64,000 nucleotides of DNA from assembly GCA_021151625.1 (NCBI GenBank), contig JAGKWY010000033.1, forward strand, positions 13,765 through 77,764, in the 5' to 3' direction. Origin of the DNA: Gammaproteobacteria bacterium. GTDB lineage: Bacteria; Pseudomonadota; Gammaproteobacteria; Pseudomonadales; Cellvibrionaceae. A model generated the notes under the pieces. It was not told the DNA's origin and did not search any database. It saw nothing but the letters and a program-made list of their open reading frames with translations. Below, piece by piece: positions 26,343-34,382 of this stretch. How positions within the stretch are numbered: the stretch's first letter is position 1; each line of letters begins with the position of its first letter. The position numbers and the translations under genes are program-made.

Positions 26343-26356
26343 TGCAAACGTTTACA
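26343..26356. promoter_or_regulatory. Second AAACGTTT operator half-perfect site
   Basis: TGCAAACGTTTACA differs from the first site at one base and is centred about 206 bp away, a distance suited to looping. It lies between receptor 2 and the Zur-controlled gene and could serve either; the shared core with 26137-26150 favours the receptor. The rest of 26151-26490 is AT-rich without genes. Confidence 0.5.
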
Positions 26357-26499
26357 AATTGCAACTTTTACTGACAAGTTTTTCGACAGTTTTTAAGGCA
26401 TGGCTGTTATAGCCAGGCCGGCCAACTCAATCGGTATAAACAGTTCACTTGGTTGCGCTACACGCAAACCATCTTGATCTTAAGCACTTTAATGAATAT

Positions 26500-26512
26500 G
26501 TTATATTATAAC
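26500..26512. promoter_or_regulatory. Zur box upstream of the zinc GTPase gene
   Basis: GTTATATTATAAC is a perfect palindrome about a single central T and agrees with the core of the gammaproteobacterial Zur consensus (GTTATAnTATAAC), including GTTTC downstream. It ends 19 nt before the start codon, so bound Zur-Zn would block transcription initiation. Confidence 0.8.
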
Positions 26513-26531
26513 GTTTCTGTTGAGGTGCTTT

Positions 26532-27758
26532 ATGCTGCAATTGCCTGTAACCCTGCTATCCGGCTTTCTGGGGGCCGGTAAAACCACACTGCTTAATCAT
26601 CTGTTGAATAACCGCGCCGACCTGCGCGTGGCGGTGATTGTGAATGACATGAGTGAGGTCAATATTGATGCGGCCCTGGTGAGTAATCAGGTTGAACTCA
26701 AGCGCACGGAAGAAAAACTGGTGGAGCTGAGCAACGGTTGCATCTGCTGCACCCTGCGCGAGGATTTGCTGGTGGAGGTGCGCCGCCTGGCGCAGGCGGG
26801 GCGTTTTGATTATCTGGTGATTGAGTCGAGCGGCATTTCCGAGCCGCTGCCAGTGGCTGAAACCTTTACCTTTGCGGATGAAGATGGTCAGAGTCTGTCG
26901 CAAATCGCGCGCCTGGATACGCTGGTGACTCTGGTTGACGGGGTGAATTTTCTGGACGACTTCTATGCTGCTGAATCGCTGCAAGAAATTGACCTAAGCC
27001 TGGGCGAGGGTGACGAGCGTTATCTGGCGGAATTGTTGATTGAGCAAATTGAATTTTGTGATCTGTTGTTAATCAGCAAAACCGATTTAATCAGCGCGGA
27101 AAAATTGCAGGAGCTGATGCGTGTGTTGCAGCGTTTGAATCCTGCTGCAGAAATTATTCCCATCATCCATGGTCAGGTGCCGCTGGAAAAAATTCTCAAT
27201 ACCCGTAAATTCAGTTTTGAAAAAGCGCAGCAGGCAGCGGGTTGGTTGCAGGAATTGCGCGGTACGCATCAACCTGAATCCCTGGAGTATGGGATAGAAA
27301 ATTTTGTGTATCGTGCGCGCCGGCCTTTCCATCCGCAAAAAATTTATGATTTTTTTAGCGCGAGTGTGGCGCAGGCGAACGTGGAAAATTCTTTGATGAA
27401 ACAAAGTCGCTTGCTGCGCTCCAAAGGATTTTTCTGGCTGGCCTCGCGCCCACAGGTCGCCGGTTTTTGGCAGCAAGCCGGTGGTGTTGCACAGCATGGT
27501 GCAGCGGGAATGTTTTGGAGTGCAATTCCCGTCGATGAATGGCCAGAAGATGCGGAGCAATATGAAGCTATTTTGAAAAATTGGCAGGAGCCTTTTGGTG
27601 ATAGACGCCAGGAATTGGTATTTATTGGCCAGCATCTGGATCAACAATTGATGCTGGCTGAGTTGGATAATTGTTTGTTAACCGACGAAGAATTTGCGCG
27701 CGGCGAACACTATTGGTTGAGCTTACCCGATCCTTTTCCCGTTTGGTTTGAAGAATAA
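26532..27758 (+). CDS. COG0523 GTPase, ZigA-type zinc metallochaperone
   Basis: The 408-residue product has G1 SGFLGAGKTTLLNHLL, the metal-binding CxCC motif in NGCICCTL, a Walker-B-like ESSGISEP, the G4-type SKTD and a long C-terminal CobW_C domain (FVYRARRPFHPQKIYDFF...). These GTPases are made under zinc starvation and pass zinc to key enzymes. ATG 26532 has TGAGGTG upstream, and the Zur box immediately before it makes the zinc assignment strong. The C-terminal half (SKGFFWLASRP, PFGDRRQELVFIGQHLDQ) matches the subgroup represented by Pseudomonas ZigA/YciC. No zinc transporter or paralogous zinc-free enzyme is next to it. Confidence 0.88.
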   Translation: MLQLPVTLLSGFLGAGKTTLLNHLLNNRADLRVAVIVNDMSEVNIDAALVSNQVELKRTEEKLVELSNGCICCTLREDLLVEVRRLAQAGRFDYLVIESSGISEPLPVAETFTFADEDGQSLSQIARLDTLVTLVDGVNFLDDFYAAESLQEIDLSLGEGDERYLAELLIEQIEFCDLLLISKTDLISAEKLQELMRVLQRLNPAAEIIPIIHGQVPLEKILNTRKFSFEKAQQAAGWLQELRGTHQPESLEYGIENFVYRARRPFHPQKIYDFFSASVAQANVENSLMKQSRLLRSKGFFWLASRPQVAGFWQQAGGVAQHGAAGMFWSAIPVDEWPEDAEQYEAILKNWQEPFGDRRQELVFIGQHLDQQLMLAELDNCLLTDEEFARGEHYWLSLPDPFPVWFEE

Positions 27759-27930
27759 TCCGTTCTTGGGCTAAGTGAAAAAATCACAAAAAGTCGCCGA
27801 ATTCATTCAGAAATCGTTCATGGCGACAGGTTCATTCTGGTGTCAACACAAAGGGAAAAACTTCCGCTGTGTAACAAGATGTCTAACGGCGAAATGCCTA
27901 ACCAGAATGACTAGCCACGAGGAATTGATC

Positions 27931-28404
27931 ATGAAAAAGTTAATCAGTGCAAGCAGTTTGATGTTGAGTGTTTTGTTCTCTGCCAATGTGTTAGCGGCAA
28001 CGGATATGTTTATCAAAATCAGCGATGTGAAAGGCGAATCACGCGTAATTAGTTGCCCGAGCGGCATGTGTACCCTGAGTGATGTTGCTGCCGGTAGCTA
28101 TCAGGTACAAGTGTGCGATGAAAAAGGTGGTGCGGTAAGTTCGAGTGTGAGTTTGTCGCATTCAGTAGTGAGCCCGCGCGATGCCGCGAGCGGTTTGGCG
28201 ACCGGTAAACGTATGCATAAACCTATGACGCTTACCAAGCGTTTAGATAAAAGCTCACCGCAATTATTTACCCTGGTGGTGGTAGATTCTGGCTCCAGCG
28301 TGAGTATTCAACCTCAGGCCAGTGTGAGTGATGTGGCCGCGCCAGTGTCCAGTGCTGTTTCCGGTGGCAAGGTGAATGTGCAGGATATCAGCATCACCCG
28401 CTAA
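27931..28404 (+). CDS. Secreted Hcp-like protein
   Basis: The 157-residue product has a signal peptide (SVLFSANVLAA) followed by TDMFIKISDVKGES, the opening strand pattern of Hcp (type VI secretion tube) proteins. Further on comes SPRDAASGLATGKRMHKPMTLTKRLDKSSPQLF, which matches the central Hcp-fold motif (GKRxHKP....K.idkaSP.L). Unlike true Hcp it has a Sec signal and a small Cys pair (SCPSGMC) in the first part, and it ends with a serine/valine-rich segment. CGAGGAAT precedes ATG 27931. No type VI genes are nearby, so it is better seen as an exported member of the Hcp-like beta-barrel superfamily of unknown role. It lies between two COG0523 GTPases; a link to metals is unproven. Confidence 0.6.
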   Translation: MKKLISASSLMLSVLFSANVLAATDMFIKISDVKGESRVISCPSGMCTLSDVAAGSYQVQVCDEKGGAVSSSVSLSHSVVSPRDAASGLATGKRMHKPMTLTKRLDKSSPQLFTLVVVDSGSSVSIQPQASVSDVAAPVSSAVSGGKVNVQDISITR

Positions 28405-28412
28405 TACCGGGT

Positions 28413-28440
28413 TTGGCTGGCGCAAGCGGCTGTGTAGAAT
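28413..28440 (+). promoter_or_regulatory. Possible promoter of the second COG0523 gene
   Basis: TTGGCT (28413-28418), a 16-nt spacer and TAGAAT (28435-28440) preceded by TGTG form a plausible sigma-70 promoter 30 nt upstream of the start at 28471. It lacks a Zur-like palindrome. Confidence 0.35.
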
Positions 28441-28470
28441 GCATGGCTTCTGCTTAACAAGGCCAGCCTT

Positions 28471-29547
28471 ATGAGTGACCCGCTTATTGCTACTAACCCC
28501 GCGCCCGGCAATTCTGCCGGGCGTTCATTAATTCCCACCAACATCGTTACCGGTTTTTTGGGCGTGGGCAAAACCACCGCCGTGCGCCATCTGCTTTCGA
28601 TAAAGCCTGCCGATGAAGTCTGGTCAGTGCTGGTCAACGAATTCGGTGAAATTGGGATTGATGGCGCCCTGCTCAAAGATGTGAATGCCCATGTGCGCGA
28701 AGTACCCGGCGGTTGCATTTGTTGTGTCGCGGGGCTGCCGATGAAAATGGCTTTGAATATGCTCATCGCCAAAACCAAGCCGGATCGCATTCTGATTGAA
28801 CCTACCGGCCTCGGTCATCCGGAAGAAATTATCAATACGCTAACCGGCGAGTATTACGATACGGTGCTGGATTTACGCGCAACAATCACTTTGGTGGATG
28901 CGCGCAAACTCAGCGATGAGCGCTACAACAGCAATGCCAACTTCAATGATCAAATCGCGGTAGCCGATGTGCTGGTGGCGAATAAAACTGATCTTGCCTC
29001 AGCTGATGATCGCGCCAAATTCGATGCGCTGGTCGCGCAATTCCAACCGCCCAAAGCGGCGGCGTTTGCTATAAGCCAGGGGCAAGTGCAATTGGAGTGG
29101 CTGGATTATCCGCGCGCGGCCCATCAACTCAAACATCCACAACATCATGCGGCTCAAGCTCAGGTCGCCGGGCGCAATAATCCTTTGAGCCCGCAGCGCG
29201 AGTTATACAATGCAGCGATTAGCTTGCCGGAAGGGCAGGAATTTTTGCGTCGTGAAAATGCGGGCCAGGGCTTTTATTCCTGTGGCTGGATGTTCCAGCC
29301 GCAGATCCGTTTTGACTTTAACCAGGTGTTTGGTTGGTTGAGCGGTTTGTCGCTGGTGCGCGCCAAGGCGGTACTGAATACGGATCAGGGCCTGTTTATG
29401 TTTAATGCGGAGCAGGGCGTGTTAAGTGTTAACCAATTACCGCAGGAAATTGAACTGGATCTGGCTGACAGTCGTATTGAATTAATAGATGACCAGCCGA
29501 TTGATGGCGACAGCTACGAGTCAGTACTACTTGGCTGCCGGATATAA
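28471..29547 (+). CDS. Second COG0523/CobW-family GTPase
   Basis: The 358-residue product has TGFLGVGKTTAVRHLL (P-loop), VNEFGEIGIDG, the metal-binding CxCC in GGCICCVAG, EPTGLGHPEE and NKTD (G4). A histidine-bearing stretch LKHPQHHAAQAQ lies before the CobW_C domain. The sequence belongs to a different subgroup from the zinc-regulated gene at 26.5 kb, closer by pattern to YjiA/YeiR-like proteins. It likely binds Zn(II) or another transition metal and GTP, and acts as a metal-insertion chaperone. No Zur box is visible, so it may be constitutive and complementary to the zinc-starvation paralogue. Confidence 0.8.
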   Translation: MSDPLIATNPAPGNSAGRSLIPTNIVTGFLGVGKTTAVRHLLSIKPADEVWSVLVNEFGEIGIDGALLKDVNAHVREVPGGCICCVAGLPMKMALNMLIAKTKPDRILIEPTGLGHPEEIINTLTGEYYDTVLDLRATITLVDARKLSDERYNSNANFNDQIAVADVLVANKTDLASADDRAKFDALVAQFQPPKAAAFAISQGQVQLEWLDYPRAAHQLKHPQHHAAQAQVAGRNNPLSPQRELYNAAISLPEGQEFLRRENAGQGFYSCGWMFQPQIRFDFNQVFGWLSGLSLVRAKAVLNTDQGLFMFNAEQGVLSVNQLPQEIELDLADSRIELIDDQPIDGDSYESVLLGCRI

Positions 29548-29744
29548 AAGTCGCTGCGAAAACCGATCGGGAAAGAAAACATCCAAATAAAACAAAGTTT
29601 GCACAATGCAGGTGCAACTCATCCGCAAAAGCGCCAGTCTGATACAGGAAATCTCACCAACTTAACGGTATTGGTCTAAGGTTATGGGTAGAGTTCGCAC
29701 CGGAAAACTCACTACAACAAACACCTTTTCAGGGGTCAAATAAT

Positions 29745-32162
29745 ATGATGTTACTCCTTTCTCTACTGGCACTTTGGGCCCTGGTGGCCGTGCTGGTGTA
29801 TCGGCAGGTGGCCCTGGCCGCTGCGTCTGCCATAGTGTTAATTGCCTGGTTGGTGCTGGGTGCGGTGACGCCTATCCTGTATACACCCTGGTTATTGGCG
29901 CCCCTGGCGCTGGTGTTGGTGGTGCTGAATGTTCCTGCAATCCGCCGCGCGGCGCTCACCAAACCGGTGTTTAACACACTGAAAAAATCCATGCCGCCGA
30001 TTAGTGCCACCGAGCGCGACGCGCTGGAAGCAGGTACTACCTGGTGGGAAAAGCAATTGTTCAGCGGCAAGCCCGACTGGAATGAGTTTGCGCAAATCAG
30101 CCTGCCGCAACTCACCGCTGAGGAGCAATCCTTCCTGGATAACGAAGTGAGCGAGCTGTGTTCACTGCTCGACGAATGGAAAATCCAGAATGATTTGAAA
30201 GACCTGCCACCAGAAGCCTGGCAGTACCTGAAAGATAAAAAGTTCTTTGGTTTGATTATCCCTAAAGAATACGGCGGCCTGGATTTTGGCCCCCATGCGC
30301 AAAGCCGCATTATGAGCAAGATTGCCAGCCGTTCCGGTACCGCAGCAGTGACTGCGATGGTGCCCAACTCCCTTGGCCCAGGCGAGCTGTTGGTGAAATA
30401 CGGCACCGAAGAGCAACGCCAGCGCTGGCTGCCCGGTTTGGCTAACGGTACCGAGATTCCCTGTTTTGGTTTGACTGGCCCTGAAGCTGGTTCCGATGCC
30501 GGCTCAATTCCCGATACCGGTATTGTTTGCAAAGGGATGCATGAAGGCCAGGAAGTCATCGGCCTGAAACTCACCTTTAGTAAACGCTGGATTACCCTCG
30601 CACCTGTCGCAACCGTTGTGGGTTTGGCATTCAAGCTTCATGACCCTGAAGGCCTCCTTGGCGATCCATCCAAAAAAGAATACGGCATTACCTGTGCGTT
30701 GATTCCGGCCAAGCATCCCGGAGTGGAAATTGGCCTGCGCCACAACCCTGGCTCGCCATTTATGAACGGCCCGATTTTCGGTACCGATGTATTTATCCCG
30801 CTGGATTGGATTATCGGTGGTGCGGCCATGGCTGGTAAGGGCTGGCGCATGCTGATTGAGTGCCTTGGTGCCGGTCGTGGTGTTTCCCTGCCATCGCTCT
30901 CCACCGCCAGTGGTGAAATGAACTATCGCATGGTGGGCGCTTATGCGCGTATTCGTCGCCAGTTCAATATGGAAGTGGGTAAGTTTGAGGGTGTGCAAGA
31001 GGCAACAGCCGACATAGCCGCGAGCGGTTATGCGCTGGAAGCCATGCGTCAATTTGTCACCAAAGGTTTGGAAACCGGTGCGCCCTCGGTAATGACCGCT
31101 ATGGCGAAATACCATGCGACCGAAATGATGCGTAAATCGGTAGAGCATTCTATGGATGTGGTTGGCGGCCGTGCGATTCAAAAAGGCCCGCGCAACTTCC
31201 TGGTGGCTTCTTATCATTCAGTGCCGGTTGCTATCACCGTAGAGGGCGCAAATATTTTGACTCGCTCGCTGATGATTTTTGGTCAGGGCGCTATGCGCTG
31301 CCATCCTTTCCTGTTTGAAGAAATGCAAGCGATGGAATTGGCTGATACCGATGAAGCCTTGAAAAAATTCGACAAGTTGTTTACCAGTCACCTGGGGCAT
31401 ATTGCCAACAATATGCTGCGCGCAAAAATTCTCGGTTTCCTCGGCGGCCGTTTCAGCAGTGTGCCGGCCAACGCGGATGATTTCAGCAAACGCTGGTACC
31501 AACGCATTAATTTGTTGAGTGCGTCGCTGGCGTCTATGTCAGACATCGCGCTGGGAATTTTGGGCGGCAATTTAAAACGCCGTGAATTGTTGTCGGCGCG
31601 TTTGGGCGATGTGCACAGCCAATTATTTATTGCCTGTTCGATTTTGAAATTCCATTCGGCGCATCCGCGTACCCGTGCTGAAGATGCCCATGCCGAGTAT
31701 GCGTTAACGCGTGCGCTCTTTATTGCGCAGGAAGCGCTGCGCGATTTTGCGAATAACTTCCCGCAAAAATGGATCGCCAAAACCATTCGCTTTGTGACCA
31801 TGCCCTGCGGAAAAATTGTCAATAAACCCAACGACAATTTAATTCGCGAGCTGGGCGAATTGATTATGGAAGAAAATCCGGTGCGGCAAATGCTGGCGCA
31901 GTATTTGTACGTCAGTCATGATCCGGAAGATGCGGCAGGCCGCGTAGAGAGCACTTATCAATTGTTGCTGTCGCTGGGCCCGGTGTGGCATGCATTCCTG
32001 AAAGCCAAAAATACTGGCAAGATTTCCGGTGCTACTACCGAAGAACTGGCCAAAGATGCGGCGGCAAAAAACATCATCCAGCCGCACGATGTAGCGCGCG
32101 TAGTGGAATACGATGCGCGCCGCTTCGACTGCTTGTTAACCGATGCGTTTGAGAAACTGTGA
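29745..32162 (+). CDS. fadE: Acyl-CoA dehydrogenase FadE
   Basis: This enzyme carries out the first step of fatty-acid beta-oxidation: FAD-dependent dehydrogenation of acyl-CoA to trans-2-enoyl-CoA. The 805-residue length and architecture are those of gammaproteobacterial FadE: two N-terminal hydrophobic segments (residues 1-65), then the acyl-CoA dehydrogenase N, middle and C domains (FGLIIPKEYGGLDFG, CFGLTGPEAGSDAGSIPDTG, VVGGRAIQKGPRNFL) and a C-terminal DUF1974-type extension. The membrane segments suggest inner-membrane association. Two ATGs (29745, 29748) follow one another; the first is taken. The gene stands alone, with a terminator after it. No FadR-like site is obvious in 29548-29744. 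Confidence 0.93.
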   Translation: MMLLLSLLALWALVAVLVYRQVALAAASAIVLIAWLVLGAVTPILYTPWLLAPLALVLVVLNVPAIRRAALTKPVFNTLKKSMPPISATERDALEAGTTWWEKQLFSGKPDWNEFAQISLPQLTAEEQSFLDNEVSELCSLLDEWKIQNDLKDLPPEAWQYLKDKKFFGLIIPKEYGGLDFGPHAQSRIMSKIASRSGTAAVTAMVPNSLGPGELLVKYGTEEQRQRWLPGLANGTEIPCFGLTGPEAGSDAGSIPDTGIVCKGMHEGQEVIGLKLTFSKRWITLAPVATVVGLAFKLHDPEGLLGDPSKKEYGITCALIPAKHPGVEIGLRHNPGSPFMNGPIFGTDVFIPLDWIIGGAAMAGKGWRMLIECLGAGRGVSLPSLSTASGEMNYRMVGAYARIRRQFNMEVGKFEGVQEATADIAASGYALEAMRQFVTKGLETGAPSVMTAMAKYHATEMMRKSVEHSMDVVGGRAIQKGPRNFLVASYHSVPVAITVEGANILTRSLMIFGQGAMRCHPFLFEEMQAMELADTDEALKKFDKLFTSHLGHIANNMLRAKILGFLGGRFSSVPANADDFSKRWYQRINLLSASLASMSDIALGILGGNLKRRELLSARLGDVHSQLFIACSILKFHSAHPRTRAEDAHAEYALTRALFIAQEALRDFANNFPQKWIAKTIRFVTMPCGKIVNKPNDNLIRELGELIMEENPVRQMLAQYLYVSHDPEDAAGRVESTYQLLLSLGPVWHAFLKAKNTGKISGATTEELAKDAAAKNIIQPHDVARVVEYDARRFDCLLTDAFEKL

Positions 32163-32221
32163 TTGTTGTATAGGTCAGTGGCGTTGATCAGTTGTCATAA
32201 ACGGTTGATAGCATAAAAAAT

Positions 32222-32247
32222 AAAAAACCCGCTGCGGCGGGTTTTTT
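32222..32247. terminator. Bidirectional terminator after fadE
   Basis: AAAAAACCCGC-TGCG-GCGGGTTTTTT gives an 11-bp symmetric hairpin with T6 on either strand, between convergent fadE and the damaged diguanylate cyclase gene. Confidence 0.88.
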
Positions 32248-32340
32248 ATTGGCTCTTGAAAACAAGTGAATTGTTGTTGAGTGTGCGTGCAAATTATTAT
32301 CAAGGCCGCACAGCACGCGCGGATAAGTTTCCGCAAACTC

Positions 32341-33483
32341 TTAAATTGCCAATTCATTCTCTGCCAGTACGCAACAATTTCGCCCTTGTGCTTTAGCAGT
32401 ATAAAGTGCGCAATCAGCGCGTTTAAAGGTGCTGCCAAAATCTTCCTCGGTATCGTGGCCGCGACGATCATTAATGCGCTTGAAGTGATCTATATCAATC
32501 ACAATTAACGCGAATTCGGGCGCGTCTCTGTGTTGCTCTCGCTCTATGCTGCAAATGAGTAGCGTTGAAACTATCTGGTCAATACCAAAACGATTGTAGG
32601 CCTGCGTGAGCGGGTCGACTGTCGATAGGCGGCGGAACTTGTCTTTTTCCTGTTGCAGCTCGGCGTTGGTTTGGCTGAGGGCGTTAATAATTTGTACATC
32701 GTGTTTGGTTTGGTTATTCAATTGAATCAGGCGGGTAACGGCAAAGATAAATATTCCCAGCATCCAGCAACCCAGAATTAACAAATACCAGTTGGCGGCG
32801 GAGATCCAGCCGCCGACAAATTCAATTTTTTCAATCTTGATGTCCTGGGCGCCGGGCTGCATGCCTTCAACGTAATCCATCCCCAGGCTGACGATATTGT
32901 CCATTTCCGGGCGCGATAACTTGCGCGGAATATCATATTGACCGAGCCACCAGTCGGCGACCACAAATTCGTCCAGATTAATACTGACTTCCTGGCTCAG
33001 GTCTTTAGTGTGCAGGATTATCGATTGGAATTTGGTGCTGTTGTTGTCCTGCATACTGGAATAAGCCGGATCGTAATTGCGCACAAAAAAACGCAAGCGA
33101 CTGGAGGTGCCGTTAAACTTCAGTTTGATTTTTAACTGGTTGTAACCCGAGAGATCCACACCTTGATCAAATTCTTGCCCAAACAGCACATTAAAGCTGC
33201 AAGCAAAATATTCGCTCTTGTCATCGCGCGGATAATCGCAGCGCCAGATGCCGCTATTTTGATCCAGCCAATAGGCGGCGCTGTGACCATTCACGGTGGC
33301 CGTGGAATAAAAATAATGGGTGTAATTGGAGTTGGGCCAGACGATCAGGCGTTTATCGGGAAAAAACTTCTGCGCCCGAACCTGACCCAGATGGCTGCTA
33401 ATACCAGCCACAGCAGTGGTAGGGGATAATCCTGACGGAAAAACTTGCGGTAAAAGCGGCTCATACCCTTGTGCTTGTGCCAT
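32341..33483 (-). pseudogene. Membrane diguanylate cyclase with glycan-binding-like sensor, internally deleted
   Basis: The frame encodes a CIA30/CBM11-like beta-sandwich (DLSGYNQLKIKLKFNGTSSRLRFFVRNYDP), one membrane helix (WYLLILGCWMLGIFIFAVTRLI), a coiled coil and a GGDEF domain. The GGDEF domain is broken: DIDHFKRINDRRGHDT is joined directly to EEDFGSTFKRADCALYTAKAQGRN, removing about 70-75 residues including the GG(D/E)EF active site, without shifting the frame. The start is also damaged: the frame runs back into the glycosyltransferase gene in another frame (overlap 33345-33483), and no signal peptide precedes QKFFPDKRLIVWPNSN. So a likely glycan-sensing cyclase has lost catalysis and probably its export signal, unless the junctions are assembly errors. 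Confidence 0.7.
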
Positions 33484-34217
33484 TCCACAAACAGTGGGCG
33501 ACTTTTACTGCAGGTACCTTGCGCGTGTGAGAAGGGGGCATCGGGGACAAACAAAATATCCCAGCCGGCGCGCCTGAAACGCATGCACCAGTCCAGATCT
33601 TCACAGTGCAGGAAATAGTCTTCATCCCACAAGCCGACCTGGGTTAGTGCTTCCGGTTTTACCAGCATACAAGCGCCGGAAATAGCTTCGACGGATAGGG
33701 GCGCGTTAGGCAAAGGTTGCTGGTGCAGGTTGAAATCCACCAGCAACTGCGGCCAGCGTTTGGCCCAGCGCTGCAAACCAAAACTGCGCACCAGCGTGCG
33801 ACCGGGGGTTGGAGTGAGGCGGCGGCCGCCTGCCTGTTCGGTGCCATCGGGATTGAGAAGCAACCCGCCCACCATGCCCGCTTGTGGATTTTGCAGCAGG
33901 CTTTGGTAAAGCCGGGTCACACTGTGCGGTGCGCAAATACAATCCGGGTTGAGGAAAAACAAAAACGGTTGGCTGGCAGCCTGCGCGCCTATATTGCAGG
34001 CTTTGGCGAAGCCCAGGTTGGCTCCGTTGCGGATAATCTTTACCCGCGCATCCTGACCAAACTTTGCCTCAACTAATGCCAGGCTTTGATCGCGCGAGTC
34101 ATTGTCCACCAGAATCACTTCGCCAGTTTGCTCGATAACCGCGCTAACAGATTCCACCAGCACCGGGCCAGCGTTGTAGTTGACGATAATGGTGGTGATG
34201 GGAAGGGAAGTGGTCAC
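33345..34217 (-). CDS. Family 2 glycosyltransferase (rhamnosyltransferase-like), shortened C-terminus
   Basis: The 290-residue product has the GT-A opening TTIIVNYNAGPVLVESV, EVILVDNDSRDQS, the DxD-equivalent FLFFLNPDCICAP and HCEDLDWCMRFRRAGWDILFVP, all typical of GT2 enzymes that make rhamnan or O-antigen chains. The usual hydrophobic tail (YPLPLLWLVLAAIWVRFG) is cut short by RRSFFPINA and a stop, where the sequence changes frame into the diguanylate cyclase gene. The GTG start overlaps the stop of an upstream gene fragment (GTGA), showing it was the downstream member of an operon. The catalytic domain is complete, so activity may be kept. Confidence 0.75.
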   Translation of the reverse strand: MTTSLPITTIIVNYNAGPVLVESVSAVIEQTGEVILVDNDSRDQSLALVEAKFGQDARVKIIRNGANLGFAKACNIGAQAASQPFLFFLNPDCICAPHSVTRLYQSLLQNPQAGMVGGLLLNPDGTEQAGGRRLTPTPGRTLVRSFGLQRWAKRWPQLLVDFNLHQQPLPNAPLSVEAISGACMLVKPEALTQVGLWDEDYFLHCEDLDWCMRFRRAGWDILFVPDAPFSHAQGTCSKSRPLFVEWHKHKGMSRFYRKFFRQDYPLPLLWLVLAAIWVRFGRRSFFPINA

Positions 34218-34360
34218 GTGAACATCCGCTTGAAAATCTGGCCGCGAGCATAGCGGATGCGCGCGCTGGCTGCATCATTCAGGCGCATTCCATGGGCAAG
34301 TTCGCGATTTTGCAGTAGTATGCCAAGCCATTTGCGCGCCCTTGTGCGCCAGAGCGATTT
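34214..34360 (-). pseudogene. C-terminal fragment of a gene upstream of the glycosyltransferase
   Basis: In the frame ending at TGA 34214-34216 the last ~45 codons read as a credible protein end (ARKWLGILLQNRELAHG, then RIRYARGQIFKRMFT), overlapping the next start by GTGA as in a polysaccharide operon. Further upstream the frame runs antisense into gspE and loses protein character. The body of the gene is missing from the window; the break is near 34360, directly before the gspE leader. The original product cannot be named; glycan biosynthesis is likely from context. Confidence 0.5.
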
Positions 34361-34382
34361 TCCAGCGGAGATAATTCCCGGC

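Noticed and set aside
27931..28404. Type VI secretion component
   Set aside because: The Hcp-like motifs are real, but a Sec signal and the absence of any tss genes argue against a T6SS tube protein.
29548..29744. FadR-type operator before fadE
   Set aside because: No palindrome matching a known fatty-acid regulator was convincing.
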